A stretch of 64,000 nucleotides of DNA from an uncultured delta proteobacterium (GCA_903843965.1 CAIMRY010000005.1:62001-126000), one strand, 5' to 3'; positions 33,173 to 42,500 are shown, counted from the first letter of the stretch. The notes: generated by a model not told the origin, from the sequence alone. Numbers and translations: made by a program.

Positions 33173-33796
33173 ATGGCTGAGATCAGCGCCAATGCGGTGA
33201 AGGTCCTGCGCGAAAAAACCGGCGTGGGCATGATGGATTGCAAGAAGGCCCTTGTGGAGTGCGCGGGCAACGAAGAAAAGGCCATCGCCTACCTGCGCGA
33301 GAAGGGCCTGGCCAAGGCCGCCAAGAAGGCCGGCCGCGCCACCAGCCAGGGCCTCATCGGCTCTTACATCCACAACAACGGCAAGATCGGCGTCATGGTC
33401 GAGCTCAAGTGCGAGACCGACTTTGTGGCCAAGAGCGACAAGTTCAAGGAGTTCGCCAAGGACCTGGCCATGCAGATCGCTGCGGCCAGCCCGGTGTGCG
33501 TCAGCCCCGAGCAGGTTCCGGCCGACCTGTTGGCCAAGGAGCGCGAGATCTTCAAGCACCAGGCCATGCAGGAAGGCAAGCCCGAAGCCATCGCCGAAAA
33601 GATCGTCGACGGCCGCGTCAAGAAATTCTACTCCGAGGTCTGCCTGCTGGAGCAGCCGTTCATCAAGGACGACAAGAAGACCATCAAGGAGCTCTTGAAC
33701 GAGCTCATCGGCGTGCTCGGGGAAAACATGCAAATAGGGCGCTTTACGCGCATGGTCCTGGGCGAGGACGCCGAGGCGGATGCAACAGAGGAATAG
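33173..33796 (+). CDS. tsf: Elongation factor Ts
   Basis: Nucleotide-exchange factor for EF-Tu. At 207 residues it is the short form, with the UBA-like N-terminus (VKVLREKTGVGMMDCKKAL), TDFVAKSDKF and a C-terminal domain but without the long coiled-coil insert of E. coli EF-Ts (283 residues). The ATG lies 3 bases after rpsB. A terminator follows 9 bases past the stop codon. Confidence 0.98.
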   Translation: MAEISANAVKVLREKTGVGMMDCKKALVECAGNEEKAIAYLREKGLAKAAKKAGRATSQGLIGSYIHNNGKIGVMVELKCETDFVAKSDKFKEFAKDLAMQIAAASPVCVSPEQVPADLLAKEREIFKHQAMQEGKPEAIAEKIVDGRVKKFYSEVCLLEQPFIKDDKKTIKELLNELIGVLGENMQIGRFTRMVLGEDAEADATEE

Positions 33797-33805
33797 GAAA
33801 TCTGG

Positions 33806-33831
33806 AACGGGCCGCAAGGCCCGTTTCTTTT
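33806..33831 (+). terminator. Intrinsic terminator between tsf and pyrH
   Basis: An 8-base-pair stem (AACGGGCC/GGCCCGTT) with a GCAA tetraloop is followed by TCTTTT. It should end most rpsB-tsf transcripts; pyrH starts 47 bases further on, so some readthrough or an internal promoter is expected. Confidence 0.85.
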
Positions 33832-33878
33832 AACACCGCCCAGGGTCGCATCAACACCGGAAAAGGCCAGGAGTGAAC

Positions 33879-34601
33879 ATGGAAAAGCTGCGCTACTCAC
33901 GGGTGCTGCTCAAGCTCAGCGGCGAGGCCCTGGCAGGGGAGCAGAAATTCGGCATCGAGCCCAAGGCCAGCGGCATCTTCTGCGGCGAGATAGCCGCCGT
34001 GGCCAGCATGGGCGTGCAGGTGGCGCTGGTCATCGGCGGGGGCAACATCTTCCGGGGCATGGCCGCCAGCGAGCAGGGCATGGACCGCGCCCAGGCCGAC
34101 TACATGGGCATGCTGGCCACGGTCATGAACGCGCTGGCCGTGCAGGACGCCCTTGAGAAGCTCGGCTGCGACACACGGGTCATGACCGCCATCGCCATGA
34201 CCGAGGTGGCCGAGCCCTATATCCGCCGCCGGGCCGAGAGGCACCTGGAGCGCGGCCGCGTGGTCATCTGCGCCGCAGGCACGGGCAACCCCTATTTCAC
34301 CACCGACACGGCAGCCGCCCTGCGCGCCTCGGAACTCAAGTGCGAGGCCATCCTCAAGGCCACCAAGGTCGACGGCGTGTACGACAAGGACCCCCGCAAG
34401 CATGCGGACGCGGTGCGCTACAAGACCGTGACCTACATGGAGACCCTGGAGAAGCGCCTGGGCGTGATGGACGCCACGGCCATCTCGCTGGCGCGTGACA
34501 ACCGCCTGCCGATCATAGTATTCAACCTGTTCGAGCAGGGGAACATCCGCCGCGTTATCCGGGGCGAAACCGTCGGAACCATCGTCGAGGGAGGAAACTG
34601 A
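33879..34601 (+). CDS. pyrH: UMP kinase
   Basis: Phosphorylates UMP to UDP. The 240-residue protein of the amino-acid-kinase family has [45 protein letters not shown] and [20 protein letters not shown] precedes the ATG at 33879; a GTG two codons upstream is less likely. The gene is followed by frr after one base. Confidence 0.97.
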   Translation: MEKLRYSRVLLKLSGEALAGEQKFGIEPKASGIFCGEIAAVASMGVQVALVIGGGNIFRGMAASEQGMDRAQADYMGMLATVMNALAVQDALEKLGCDTRVMTAIAMTEVAEPYIRRRAERHLERGRVVICAAGTGNPYFTTDTAAALRASELKCEAILKATKVDGVYDKDPRKHADAVRYKTVTYMETLEKRLGVMDATAISLARDNRLPIIVFNLFEQGNIRRVIRGETVGTIVEGGN

Positions 34602-34602
34602 T

Positions 34603-35157
34603 ATGCATGCTGTGATCGAAGATGGAAAAAAACGCATGGACGGCGCTCTGGCGAGCCTGGTCAAGGAATTTTCGCGCCTGCGCACGGGCCGGGCCTCGGT
34701 GTCCTTGATCGAGCCCATCATGGCCGACTACTACGGCACGCCCACGCCCATCAGCCAGATCGCCTCGCTCTCCGTGCCCGACGCGCGCACCATCACCATC
34801 CAGCCCTGGGACAAGCAGGCCTTCGGCGCGGTGGAAAAGGCCATCCTGAAGTCCGACCTGGGCTTGAACCCCGTCAACGACGGCAAGATGATCCGCATCA
34901 GCATGCCGCCCTTGACCGAGGACCGCCGCAAGGACCTGGTCAAGGTGGCCAAGAAGTTCACCGAGGAGGCCAAGGTGGCCGTGCGCAACGTGCGCCGCGA
35001 CCTGAACGAGCTGCTGAAGAAGCTCCACAAGGACAAGGACATCAACGAGGACGAGCAGCACCGGCTCACTGACGACGTGCAGAAGCTCACCGACGAGACC
35101 ATCAAGAAGTGCGACGAGATCTTCACGGGCAAGGAAAAGGAAATCCTGGAGCTGTGA
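34603..35157 (+). CDS. frr: Ribosome recycling factor
   Basis: Splits post-termination ribosomes with EF-G. The 184-residue protein shows [71 protein letters not shown] and [18 protein letters not shown], all standard. The ATG follows GGAGGAAACTGAT and overlaps closely with the pyrH stop. Confidence 0.98.
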   Translation: MHAVIEDGKKRMDGALASLVKEFSRLRTGRASVSLIEPIMADYYGTPTPISQIASLSVPDARTITIQPWDKQAFGAVEKAILKSDLGLNPVNDGKMIRISMPPLTEDRRKDLVKVAKKFTEEAKVAVRNVRRDLNELLKKLHKDKDINEDEQHRLTDDVQKLTDETIKKCDEIFTGKEKEILEL

Positions 35158-35161
35158 GCTG

Positions 35162-35899
35162 ATGCCAGGATCATCGTTGCTTGAGCCTTCCGGCGCGCCC
35201 GCGCACGTCGCCATCATCATGGACGGCAACGGCCGCTGGGCCACGGCCCGTGGACTGCCCCGCAGCGAGGGCCACCGCGCAGGCACCCGCGCGGCCAAGG
35301 CCGTCGTCACCCGCTGCCGCGAGCTCGGGGTGCGCCACCTGACCTTGTACACCTTCTCGCGCGAGAACTGGTCGCGCCCAAAGGACGAGGTCGGCCTGCT
35401 CTTCGACCTGCTGGTGGACTACCTGAGGGGCGAGCTGGCGAACCTGCTGGAGCAGGACATCCGGCTGAAGGTCCTGGGCGAGATGGACGGCCTGCCGTTC
35501 ATCGCCCGCCAGGCGCTCGGCCACGTTATGGCAAAAACCACCGCCTGCGCAACCATGACCCTGAACCTGGCGCTGAACTATTCCGGGCGCGAGGAGATCC
35601 TGCGCGCGGCCCGCGCCCTCTCGGCCAAGGGCGTGGCGGGCGAGGACTTAAGCGAGGAGGCCTTTGCCGCAGAGCTGTACACCGCAGGCCAGCCCGACCC
35701 GGACCTGATCATCCGCACCAGCGGGGAGCTCCGGCTGTCCAACTACCTGCTGTTCCAGGCCGCCTACAGCGAATTCTACTTCACCGACACCCTCTGGCCG
35801 GACTTCGGGCCGGAGGAGCTGGAGCAGGCCCTGGCCGACTACCAGGGCCGCCAGCGGCGCTTCGGCAAGACCGGCCAGCAGCTGGAGCCCGCCACCTAG
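35162..35899 (+). CDS. uppS: Undecaprenyl diphosphate synthase (isoprenyl transferase)
   Basis: Cis-prenyltransferase that makes the lipid carrier for peptidoglycan and O-antigen synthesis. The 245-residue protein has the catalytic HVAIIMDGNGRWATARG with its Asp, the SEGHRAGTRA motif, LTLYTFSRENWSRP and the C-terminal PDLIIRTSGELRLSNYLLFQ...SEFYFTDTLWPDF. The ATG is 4 bases after frr. Neighbours cdsA and dxr, common in this order elsewhere, are not present. Confidence 0.97.
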   Translation: MPGSSLLEPSGAPAHVAIIMDGNGRWATARGLPRSEGHRAGTRAAKAVVTRCRELGVRHLTLYTFSRENWSRPKDEVGLLFDLLVDYLRGELANLLEQDIRLKVLGEMDGLPFIARQALGHVMAKTTACATMTLNLALNYSGREEILRAARALSAKGVAGEDLSEEAFAAELYTAGQPDPDLIIRTSGELRLSNYLLFQAAYSEFYFTDTLWPDFGPEELEQALADYQGRQRRFGKTGQQLEPAT

Positions 35900-35999
35900 C
35901 CCAGGCGCTGCAAGGGTGTCGCCCGGTGGACGTTCATGCGGCTGCGGACGTTGACGTACAGTCCGCAGATGCGCTGGACGCAGACCCAGGACGGCGGAG

Positions 36000-36074
36000 G
36001 ACATTGGCGCGATGGACATTGGCGCGATGGACATTGGCGCGATGGACGTTGAGCGGGTGGACGTTGAGCGGAGA
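36000..36074. repeat. Tandem repeat, 5 x 15 bases
   Basis: Three identical 15-mers (GACATTGGCGCGATG), then two related ones (GACGTTGAGCGGGTG and GACGTTGAGCGGAGA) and a partial sixth. The block ends about 20 bases before the start codon of the exported hydrolase, next to its ribosome site. Confidence 0.92.
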
Positions 36075-36094
36075 AAGTTGACGCGGAGGCCCCC

Positions 36095-38020
36095 ATGCAG
36101 AGCCTGCTGACGCCGGGCCGCACGCCGCCCGGCCCGGCCCGTTGCCTGGCCCTGGGCCTGCTCTGCGCACTCGTGCTGCTCCTGCACGCGACACAGGCCA
36201 TGGCTGGCGGCCACGCCGAGGCGCCCATGATCCACCAGACCGACATCCCCATGCCCATGCGCGACGGCGTGCTCCTGCGCGCGGACATCTGGCGTCCTGC
36301 CGGGCCTGGCCCGTTCCCGGCGCTCATCTGCCGCACACCCTACGGCAAGGACACGGACCGCGACGAGCTGCGCTTTGCCCGCAGCGCGGTTGCGCGCGGC
36401 TATGCCGTGGTCATCCAGGACGTGCGCGGCCGCTTCGCCTCCGGCGGCGAGTTCGAGCCGCACAGAAACGAGGGCCGCGACGGGTACGACAGCATCGAAT
36501 GGCTGGCGGCCCAGCCCTGGTGCGATGGCCGCGTGGGCGCCTTCGGCCTGTCCTATCCCGGTTCGGCCCAGTGGCTGGCCGCCCTGGAGCAGCCGCCGCA
36601 CCTTTTGGCCATGGCCCCGGCCATGACCTACGCAAGCCTGCGCCAGTCCATCTACCCCGGCGGGGTCATGGACATGGACTGGACGCGCTGGGCCCTGGTC
36701 TCCATGGCCCCGGACCTGCGCGTGCGCAAGCACCTGCCCGGCCCCAAGACCGGCCACGAGGCCTGGCTCGACTGGAAGCGGCGCGGGCCGGAATACTTCG
36801 AGGGCCACCTGCCCCTGCATACCCAGCCGGACCTGACCAGCTCCCCGGGCGCGCCGGGCTTCTACGCCACCTGGCTGCGCCACCCCTACGCCGACCACTG
36901 GTGGGACTACGCCGACCTGGCCGGGCGCTACGACCGCGTGCACGCGGCGGTGCTCAATCTTTCGGGCTGGCACGACGACGCCTTCAGCACCCACGGCGCG
37001 GTGGACAACTTCGTGGGCCTGATGCAGGCGCGCACGGGCCAGCACAGCGGCAGCGAACCGCGCAACATGCTCGTGCTCGGCCCCTGGACCCACGGCATCA
37101 AGGCCATCACCGGCGAACGGGACTACGGCACGCGCGAGTTCGACACCGCGGCGCACCTGGACTACGACGCGCTGGTGCTGGACTTCATGGACCTGCACGT
37201 GCGCGGCCTGCGCAACCGCCTGGCCGGATCCAAGCCCGTGCGCTACTTCATCATGGGCGACAACCAGTGGCGCGAGGAGGATTCCTGGCCGCCAGCCGGA
37301 ACCAGGGCCTACGCCGTCAACCTGGGGCCGCGGCGCCAACCGTCTGAACTGCGCCGCGCCCCCAACCGCCTGAGCCACGCCGCGCCGCTGCCCGGCCCCT
37401 CGTCCAGCAGCTTCGTGGCCGACCCGCAAAAGCCCGTGCGCGCCATCCCCGGCTCCGACGTGGGGCCCATCGACCAGCGCGAACTGACCCCCCACGGCGA
37501 CCTGCTGCTTTTTGAAACCCGCCCCCTCAAGCGCGACACCACCGTGGCCGGGCACATCCGCGCGGAGATCTACGTCTCCACCGACGCCCCGGACCTGGAC
37601 CTGTACGTCAAGCTGCTGGACGTGGCGGCGGACGGCACCACCTACAGCCTCATGAGCACCGGGTCCGAGGTGCTGCGCGCCAGCCTGCGCGGGCCGGGCC
37701 GCGCCAAGCGCCTGCTGGAGCCGGACCAGGTGTACCGCCTGGACGTGAACACCCTGCTCACGGCCAACACCTTCCACACGGGCGACCGCATCCGCGTGGT
37801 CCTGTGCGCCAGCTGGTACCCGGGCATGGCGCGCAACCTCCAGACCGGCGAAAGCGAACTCGTGTCCGCAGTCACCCGCCCGGCGCGGATCACCGTGCAC
37901 CACGACGCCGAGCACCCCAGCAGGCTCATCCTGCCCGTGCTGCCCAGGCCGGAGCAAGCAGGCCAGAAGGCTGCGGACGCCGTGACGCCCCTCCCCGCTC
38001 CAGGCGCAAGCCCGCCCTGA
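36095..38020 (+). CDS. Exported CocE/NonD-type alpha/beta hydrolase (S15-like)
   Basis: A 641-residue secreted or periplasmic hydrolase. A signal peptide (about 1-37, cut near AMAGG) precedes the X-Pro-dipeptidyl-peptidase/CocE fold. Catalytic residues: nucleophile S153 (GLSYPGS), D294 (GWHDD) and H333 (WTHG). A C-terminal jelly-roll domain (about 400-610: RAEIYVSTDAPDLDLYVKLLDV) is typical. Family members hydrolyse esters or N-terminal dipeptides; cephalosporin acylase and cocaine esterase are relatives. The substrate is unknown. GGAGG precedes the ATG. It stands alone after a 15-base tandem repeat. Confidence 0.88.
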   Translation: MQSLLTPGRTPPGPARCLALGLLCALVLLLHATQAMAGGHAEAPMIHQTDIPMPMRDGVLLRADIWRPAGPGPFPALICRTPYGKDTDRDELRFARSAVARGYAVVIQDVRGRFASGGEFEPHRNEGRDGYDSIEWLAAQPWCDGRVGAFGLSYPGSAQWLAALEQPPHLLAMAPAMTYASLRQSIYPGGVMDMDWTRWALVSMAPDLRVRKHLPGPKTGHEAWLDWKRRGPEYFEGHLPLHTQPDLTSSPGAPGFYATWLRHPYADHWWDYADLAGRYDRVHAAVLNLSGWHDDAFSTHGAVDNFVGLMQARTGQHSGSEPRNMLVLGPWTHGIKAITGERDYGTREFDTAAHLDYDALVLDFMDLHVRGLRNRLAGSKPVRYFIMGDNQWREEDSWPPAGTRAYAVNLGPRRQPSELRRAPNRLSHAAPLPGPSSSSFVADPQKPVRAIPGSDVGPIDQRELTPHGDLLLFETRPLKRDTTVAGHIRAEIYVSTDAPDLDLYVKLLDVAADGTTYSLMSTGSEVLRASLRGPGRAKRLLEPDQVYRLDVNTLLTANTFHTGDRIRVVLCASWYPGMARNLQTGESELVSAVTRPARITVHHDAEHPSRLILPVLPRPEQAGQKAADAVTPLPAPGASPP

Positions 38021-38183
38021 GCGCGCGCGCCTTCCCGCCCCCCGGATTCATTCCCCATTCGGAAAATTCGTGTTGCAATTATAGTTCGATTGCTATATCC
38101 TGGCTTCACACGTACGCCACTGGGTGCGCCGTGCGGATAGCCCGCCATTCCGGCGCGAACCACACCCCCTGGAGGAGGAAGCC

Positions 38184-38957
38184 ATGACCCGCTGGATGCC
38201 GCTCTTGCTGGCTCTGCTCATGCTGCCCGGTTGCGCCGCAACGCAGGTCGCCATTGAGAAGAAGGACCTCAAGGTCGATACGCTCATGTCGCAGAGCGTC
38301 TTCCTGAATATCGAAGCCCCGGTGGCGCGCAGCATCTTCATGGATGTCAAGAACACGTCCGACAAGGAGCTCGACCTGGCGGCGAAGCTTTCGGACAAGC
38401 TGCGCGGCAAGGGCTACACCATGGCGACCTCGACCAAGGACGCCGGGTACATCCTCCAGGTCAACGTCCTGCAGGTGGGCGAGGCCAACCCCTCGGCCCT
38501 CAGGGAATCGGTCTATGGCGGCTTCGGCAGCACCGCCGGGGTCGCTGTCGGGGGCGCGGTCGCGGGCGGGGTCGCGGGCGGCGGCAAGAGCCGGTCGACC
38601 AACATGCTCATGGGCGGTCTGCTGGGCGCAACCATCGACATGGTCTCCGGCTCCATGGTCAAGGATGTCACCTTTTCGATCCTGACGGATGTCCAGATCA
38701 CCGAGAAGCTGCCGCAGGGGCCGGAAGAACAGCCGCAGGCCGCCCCAGGCTACGACAACGACAAGGGCAAGGGCAACGACAAGGGCAAGGCCAGGGCCAG
38801 GGTGGCCGCAGCCGCGCAGCCCGCGCCCAGGGAGCCCATCCGCAAGCTGCACCAGACGCGCATCGCCTCCTACGCCAACCAAGTCAACCTGAAGTTCGAC
38901 GAGGCCGCCTTGTCCGTGCAGGAGGGCATCACCAAGTCCATCTCCAACATCTTCTAG
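38184..38957 (+). CDS. TraT-family outer-membrane lipoprotein
   Basis: A 257-residue lipoprotein (signal LLLALLMLPGC) that matches TraT, known from F-type plasmids as surface-exclusion and complement-resistance protein. Shared stretches are DLKVDTLMSQSVFLNIEAP, IFMDVKNTSDKE, LRGKGYTM, the Gly/Ala-rich membrane segment (AGVAVGGAVAGGVAGG), ILTDVQITEK and the C-terminal HQTRIASYANQVNLKFDEA...ITKSISNIF. A low-complexity insert of about 45 residues before the C-terminal part contains a 2 x 18-base repeat (NDKGKGNDKGKA). GGAGGAGGA precedes the ATG at 38184. No conjugation genes are nearby, so the gene is chromosomal and its role here is unknown. Confidence 0.88.
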   Translation: MTRWMPLLLALLMLPGCAATQVAIEKKDLKVDTLMSQSVFLNIEAPVARSIFMDVKNTSDKELDLAAKLSDKLRGKGYTMATSTKDAGYILQVNVLQVGEANPSALRESVYGGFGSTAGVAVGGAVAGGVAGGGKSRSTNMLMGGLLGATIDMVSGSMVKDVTFSILTDVQITEKLPQGPEEQPQAAPGYDNDKGKGNDKGKARARVAAAAQPAPREPIRKLHQTRIASYANQVNLKFDEAALSVQEGITKSISNIF

Positions 38958-39469
38958 CCGGGGGGAATCAGCCCTGGCTTTGCCCGGCTCGCCCTGGATC
39001 GGGACTGTTCGGGACGGTTCGAGCTGGTTCGGCCCGCTTCGGCCAGGAAGGACAGTCGGCGCCACACACAAACCAAAGGCCTGCCATTGCGACACGTGGC
39101 AGGCCTTTTCCTTGCCCGCTCGCAGCGCAAAAGGCCCAGCGCCCGGCGCGCATCCCCTGCGCGTCACCACCACGCCACGCACCACCACACAACGCCACGC
39201 GACGCCACGCAACGCAAAGCCGCGCGGGCCGACAACGCGGCCCGGCCAGGCCGCAGCCGCCGTGCGGGCCCATGGCCTCGCACACGCCGGACAGCCGGGG
39301 CAGGCCGAGACCCGGTCCTGAAACACTGCTGCGCAGCGTGGTCGGCGCCCGGCGGACAGCCGTTGCATCCGGGGCTTGCGCCGCGCCGCCAGGATTCTCT
39401 TTCGTGAAGCGTCTTGGCCTTGCCTTCCGGGCGAATCCGTGTTTGCGTGCGGAAAATACCGGAGGTCCC
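38958..39469. other. 512-base intergenic region with short repeats
   Basis: No plausible gene. It holds the traT terminator (39075-39113), a run of GGTTCG-like 10-11-base direct repeats at about 38998-39045, and a low-complexity stretch built on ACGCCACGC at about 39153-39225. The promoter of the DUF2059 pair should lie near the right end, but I see no clear match to consensus. Confidence 0.6.
39075..39113 (+). terminator. Intrinsic terminator downstream of the TraT-type gene
   Basis: A perfect 12-base-pair stem (AAAGGCCTGCCA with TGGCAGGCCTTT) and a 10-base loop, followed by TCCTT. The stem itself ends in a T-run, so it is a convincing terminator 118 bases past the stop codon. Confidence 0.85.
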
Positions 39470-39976
39470 ATGCGCCGCATCCTCATCACCCTAATTTTGT
39501 GCCTGTGCCTGGCCGCACCGGCCCTGGCCGCCACCCCGACAACGCCCAAGGACGCGCCCCGCGAGCAGGACGTGCTGACCTACATCGACCTGTTCGGCTA
39601 CCGCGAGATGATGGAGATCTCCGTGGACCACCAGCTGGCGGCCATTGTGGAGTTCATCCGCACCCAGCGCGAGGATGTGCCGCAGAACTCCCTTGAGGTC
39701 ATCCAGCAGGAGCTGCACAAGGAGCTTGGGGACGCCACCGAACGCTCGCTGCACGAAATGGCGGCGGTGTTCCAGCGCCACCTGACCCAGGCCGACGTGG
39801 ACTACCTCATCAGCGTGGGGCGCGACCCGCGCATGCAGAAGGTGGTCAAGCTGCAGCCGACCCTGGCCGTGGAGCTGGAGAAGGTGGGCGAGACCCTGGC
39901 CGACGACGTATACCGCCGGGCCGCGCCGCGCATCGAGCAGCGCCTGAAGATGCTGGAGAGCGGGGAGAAGATCTAA
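39470..39976 (+). CDS. Exported DUF2059-like protein, first of a pair
   Basis: A 168-residue protein with a signal peptide (MRRILITLILCLCLAAPALAA) and an all-helical mature part (YREMMEISVDHQLAAIVEF..., HEMAAVFQRHLTQADVDYLISVGRDP). The C-terminal part resembles DUF2059, where a helix pair follows the pattern hLTxxDhxxhhxFYxTP; here the FYxTP element is altered to SVGRDP. GGAGGT precedes the ATG. The next gene is a clearer DUF2059 protein, so both are probably paralogues. Function unknown; location periplasmic. Confidence 0.75.
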   Translation: MRRILITLILCLCLAAPALAATPTTPKDAPREQDVLTYIDLFGYREMMEISVDHQLAAIVEFIRTQREDVPQNSLEVIQQELHKELGDATERSLHEMAAVFQRHLTQADVDYLISVGRDPRMQKVVKLQPTLAVELEKVGETLADDVYRRAAPRIEQRLKMLESGEKI

Positions 39977-40028
39977 GCGACAGCGTTTGCCCCAGACGCG
40001 CCGGACACCAAATCATGCAGGTGAACTC

Positions 40029-40541
40029 ATGCTGAAGCGACTCGCCCTTGCGGCCATTCTTTGCGGCCTGCTCTGCCAGCCAGCCCTGGCCGATGACCTC
40101 ACCCCGGCCAAGCGCGCCGACATCAATCGTCTCATGGAGACGACTGGCAGCGCGAGCCTGGGAATGCAGCTAGCCGAGGCCTTTTCCACGAACGCCATCA
40201 AAATGATCAAGGCCAACCAGCCGCTTGTCTCGGACAGCACGCTGAACGTGCTGCACAAGGAAATCATGGGTTTCATGGCCGAGAAGATATCTGCGCCTGG
40301 CGGGATCATGGGCATGATAGTGACCATCTACGCCAAGCACCTGACCCATCAGGACATCCGTGACATCCTCACTTTCTACGAAACGCCTGTGGGCAAGAAA
40401 ACCATCCGGATAATGCCACAGATCATGCAAGAGACCATGCAAGCGAGCGAAAAGCTGGGGGAGTCCTTCGGCCCGGAACTCGATCAACGCATTCGCGCAG
40501 CCCTGAAGCGCGAGGGAGTGCAGCTCAAGGGCGGCCAATAG
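40029..40541 (+). CDS. Exported DUF2059 protein, second of a pair
   Basis: A 170-residue exported protein: signal peptide MLKRLALAAILCGLLCQPALA, then helices ending in the DUF2059 signature IYAKHLTHQDIRDILTFYETPVGKKTI. Family function is unknown. AGGTGA precedes the ATG. It follows the first DUF2059-like gene by 52 bases and ends only 11 bases before the convergent radC stop, with no terminator visible between them. Confidence 0.85.
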   Translation: MLKRLALAAILCGLLCQPALADDLTPAKRADINRLMETTGSASLGMQLAEAFSTNAIKMIKANQPLVSDSTLNVLHKEIMGFMAEKISAPGGIMGMIVTIYAKHLTHQDIRDILTFYETPVGKKTIRIMPQIMQETMQASEKLGESFGPELDQRIRAALKREGVQLKGGQ

Positions 40542-40552
40542 GGACACGAAAG

Positions 40553-41296
40553 CTACAAGAACCCGGCGTCCTGAAAGCTGAAGTGCGCGCCCTCGGTGAC
40601 CACCAGGTGGTCCAGCACGCGCAGGCCGAGTTCCTGCGCCGAGCGGTTGATGCGCCGGGTCAGGTCCAGGTCGGCCTGTGAGGGCTTGGGGTCGCCACCG
40701 GGATGGTTGTGCGCCAGGATGAGCCCGGAGGCCGAGTGCTTGAGCGCCAGGGCCAGCACCTCGCGCGGGTACACCGTGGTCTGGTCCACCGTGCCCCGGC
40801 CCACGCGCTCCCAGGCCATGAGCCGGTTCTTGTTGTCCACCAGGGCCACCCAGAATTCCTCCACCTTGAGATGCCCGATGCGCGCGCGCGCGGCCTCGGC
40901 CACCACCTCCGGCCCGGAAAAGACCTGCCTCTCCCGCACCGGCGCTTCACTGATCCGGGCAAAGACCTCGCGCAAGAGCGCCCAGTGCCCGCACAGAGCC
41001 TCGCCAAATCCGCTCACGGATTGCAGCTCCTCGGGCGCGGCCTGGATGACCCCGCGCAGGGAGCCGAAGCGCGTGACCAGCTCCTTGGCCAGGGGCTTGG
41101 TGTCGCGCCGGGGCAGCACCTGCCCCAACAACAGCTCCAGCAGTTCGTAGTCGGCCAGGGCCTTGGGCTCGGCCAGCAGCTTCTCGCGCAGGCGCTGGCG
41201 GTGCCCCAGGTAGTGCGGCGGCGGGCTTTCGGCGGCCTTGGCCGCAGCGCCGGGCGCGGGCTTGCCGGACTTGCCGGACTTGTTGGCCGGGCTCAT
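40553..41296 (-). CDS. radC: RadC/JAB-domain protein
   Basis: A 247-residue RadC family protein: helix-hairpin-helix-like N-terminal part (ADYELLELLLGQVLPRRDTKPLAKELV) and a C-terminal JAB/MPN domain with the metal signature HNHPGGDPKPSQAD. The first 25 residues are a low-complexity extension (SGKSGKPAPGAAAKAAE) with a 9-base repeat in the DNA. It was once linked to DNA repair, but its role is not settled. It overlaps holA by four bases (ATGA) and is the last gene of the ribBA-holA unit. Confidence 0.92.
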   Translation of the reverse strand: MSPANKSGKSGKPAPGAAAKAAESPPPHYLGHRQRLREKLLAEPKALADYELLELLLGQVLPRRDTKPLAKELVTRFGSLRGVIQAAPEELQSVSGFGEALCGHWALLREVFARISEAPVRERQVFSGPEVVAEAARARIGHLKVEEFWVALVDNKNRLMAWERVGRGTVDQTTVYPREVLALALKHSASGLILAHNHPGGDPKPSQADLDLTRRINRSAQELGLRVLDHLVVTEGAHFSFQDAGFL

Positions 41297-42489
41297 GCGG
41301 GCCTGCCCAGGCTGGTGCGCGGTGCGGCGTTGTGTGCGGAATTGGGCGCGGGAGTGCGCGTCGAATTCGGTGTGGAGCTGTCCGCCCTGCCCTGCCCACC
41401 CTTGCCCATGAGCTCGGCCAGGTCGGCCACGTAGCTCTCCAGGGCGTCGTCGGGCCGCCTGGCGCCGCCGATGACCGCCAGGTTGGCGTCCAGCGTCAAC
41501 TCGATGATCCGCGCGATGCCCGCCAGGCCCAGGCGCTGGGCCAGCTTCTGCATGGCGGGCTTGTCGCTGGGGCGCATGCGCACTTTGGCCGCCTCGCCCT
41601 GGCCCAGCATCCACAGCTGGCGCGCCTGCCAGGCCACGTAGCCCAGGAGCTGGAACAGAATCTTGTCGCCCGAGGGTCGCAAATGGTCGTCCAGCACACG
41701 CGCCCAGACCTCGCGCGCGGCCTGGGGGTTCCTGGCCGATTCCGAGAGCGCCTTCATGAAGTCGAAGAACTCCATGTCGCCGTGGGGGGCGATGAGCGCG
41801 GCCAGGTCCGGGGTGATCACGAGCCCGCCGCTGCCGACCTTCCCATCTGCTTCGGCCCCAGCTGCATCGGTCCCAGCTGCAACGGCGGCGGCCCCGGCTG
41901 CCAGCTCGATCTTGTCCAGCTCCAGGCCCGCAGCCAGGCCGTCGTGCGGCAGGGCGGCAGCCAGGGCCTGGCGGGCCGCCGGGTCCAGGGTCAGGCCGCG
42001 CTCGGCTGCCCAGGCGTCGAGGAATTTCGGCAGGGAGGCCTCGGTCAGCCCCGGGGACTGCCAGACCCACTTGTTCTGCTCCGCCGCCTGCCAAAAGGCG
42101 CGCCGGGGCAAAAAATTCGGCACCGCGGGCTTGCCCTCCTTCCACGCGCCCTCCAGGCAGAACACAGGCAGCACGGTGCTGGCCGTGTTCTTCAGGCCCT
42201 CGCCCAGGCGGTCCCAGACCTCGGCCTTGAGGGCCTCGGCCCGGCGCAGCAGCAGCACCGTGGGCGTGGAGAAGAGGTTCTGGGTGGTCAGCTCGCTCCA
42301 GTAGGCCGGGGGAAAGGGCTCCTCGTCGCCCCAGAAGACCTTGCGGGCGACCCCGACGGTCGGGCCCAGGCCCCCGGCCAAGACCGCCGCCTGCCGCCGG
42401 AGCAGCTCGGCATCCGGGCAGACGAGGAAGCGATAGCCGCGACGGGCCGATATCGGGTGTGCCGGGGGTCGGGCCGATGATTGGAGCAT
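41293..42489 (-). CDS. holA: DNA polymerase III delta subunit
   Basis: Clamp-loader delta subunit, 398 residues. N-terminal part (YRFLVCPDAELLRRQAAVLAGG, TTQNLFSTPTVLLLRRAEAL) and the central helical bundle (AALPHDGLAAGLELDKIELAAG; LGYVAWQARQLWMLGQGEAAKV; LIELTLDANLAVIGGARRPDDALESYVADL) fit HolA. An Ala-rich insert (about 210-235) and a Ser/Thr/Pro/Asn-rich tail of about 35 residues are unusual. I chose the ATG at 42489, 11 bases after the lptE stop. The order leuS-lptE-holA is common in proteobacteria. Confidence 0.88.
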   Translation of the reverse strand: MLQSSARPPAHPISARRGYRFLVCPDAELLRRQAAVLAGGLGPTVGVARKVFWGDEEPFPPAYWSELTTQNLFSTPTVLLLRRAEALKAEVWDRLGEGLKNTASTVLPVFCLEGAWKEGKPAVPNFLPRRAFWQAAEQNKWVWQSPGLTEASLPKFLDAWAAERGLTLDPAARQALAAALPHDGLAAGLELDKIELAAGAAAVAAGTDAAGAEADGKVGSGGLVITPDLAALIAPHGDMEFFDFMKALSESARNPQAAREVWARVLDDHLRPSGDKILFQLLGYVAWQARQLWMLGQGEAAKVRMRPSDKPAMQKLAQRLGLAGIARIIELTLDANLAVIGGARRPDDALESYVADLAELMGKGGQGRADSSTPNSTRTPAPNSAHNAAPRTSLGRPA

Positions 42490-42500
42490 GGGACGCGCCC

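Noticed and set aside
36095-38020. Cephalosporin acylase or cocaine esterase as a specific name
   Set aside because: The catalytic triad fits the whole CocE/S15 family; nothing in the sequence or neighbours supports one substrate.
38073-38099. Promoter TTGCAA / TATATC before the TraT-type gene
   Set aside because: The boxes look good but the spacer is only 15 bases; I could not choose between this and alternatives, so it is not listed as a feature.
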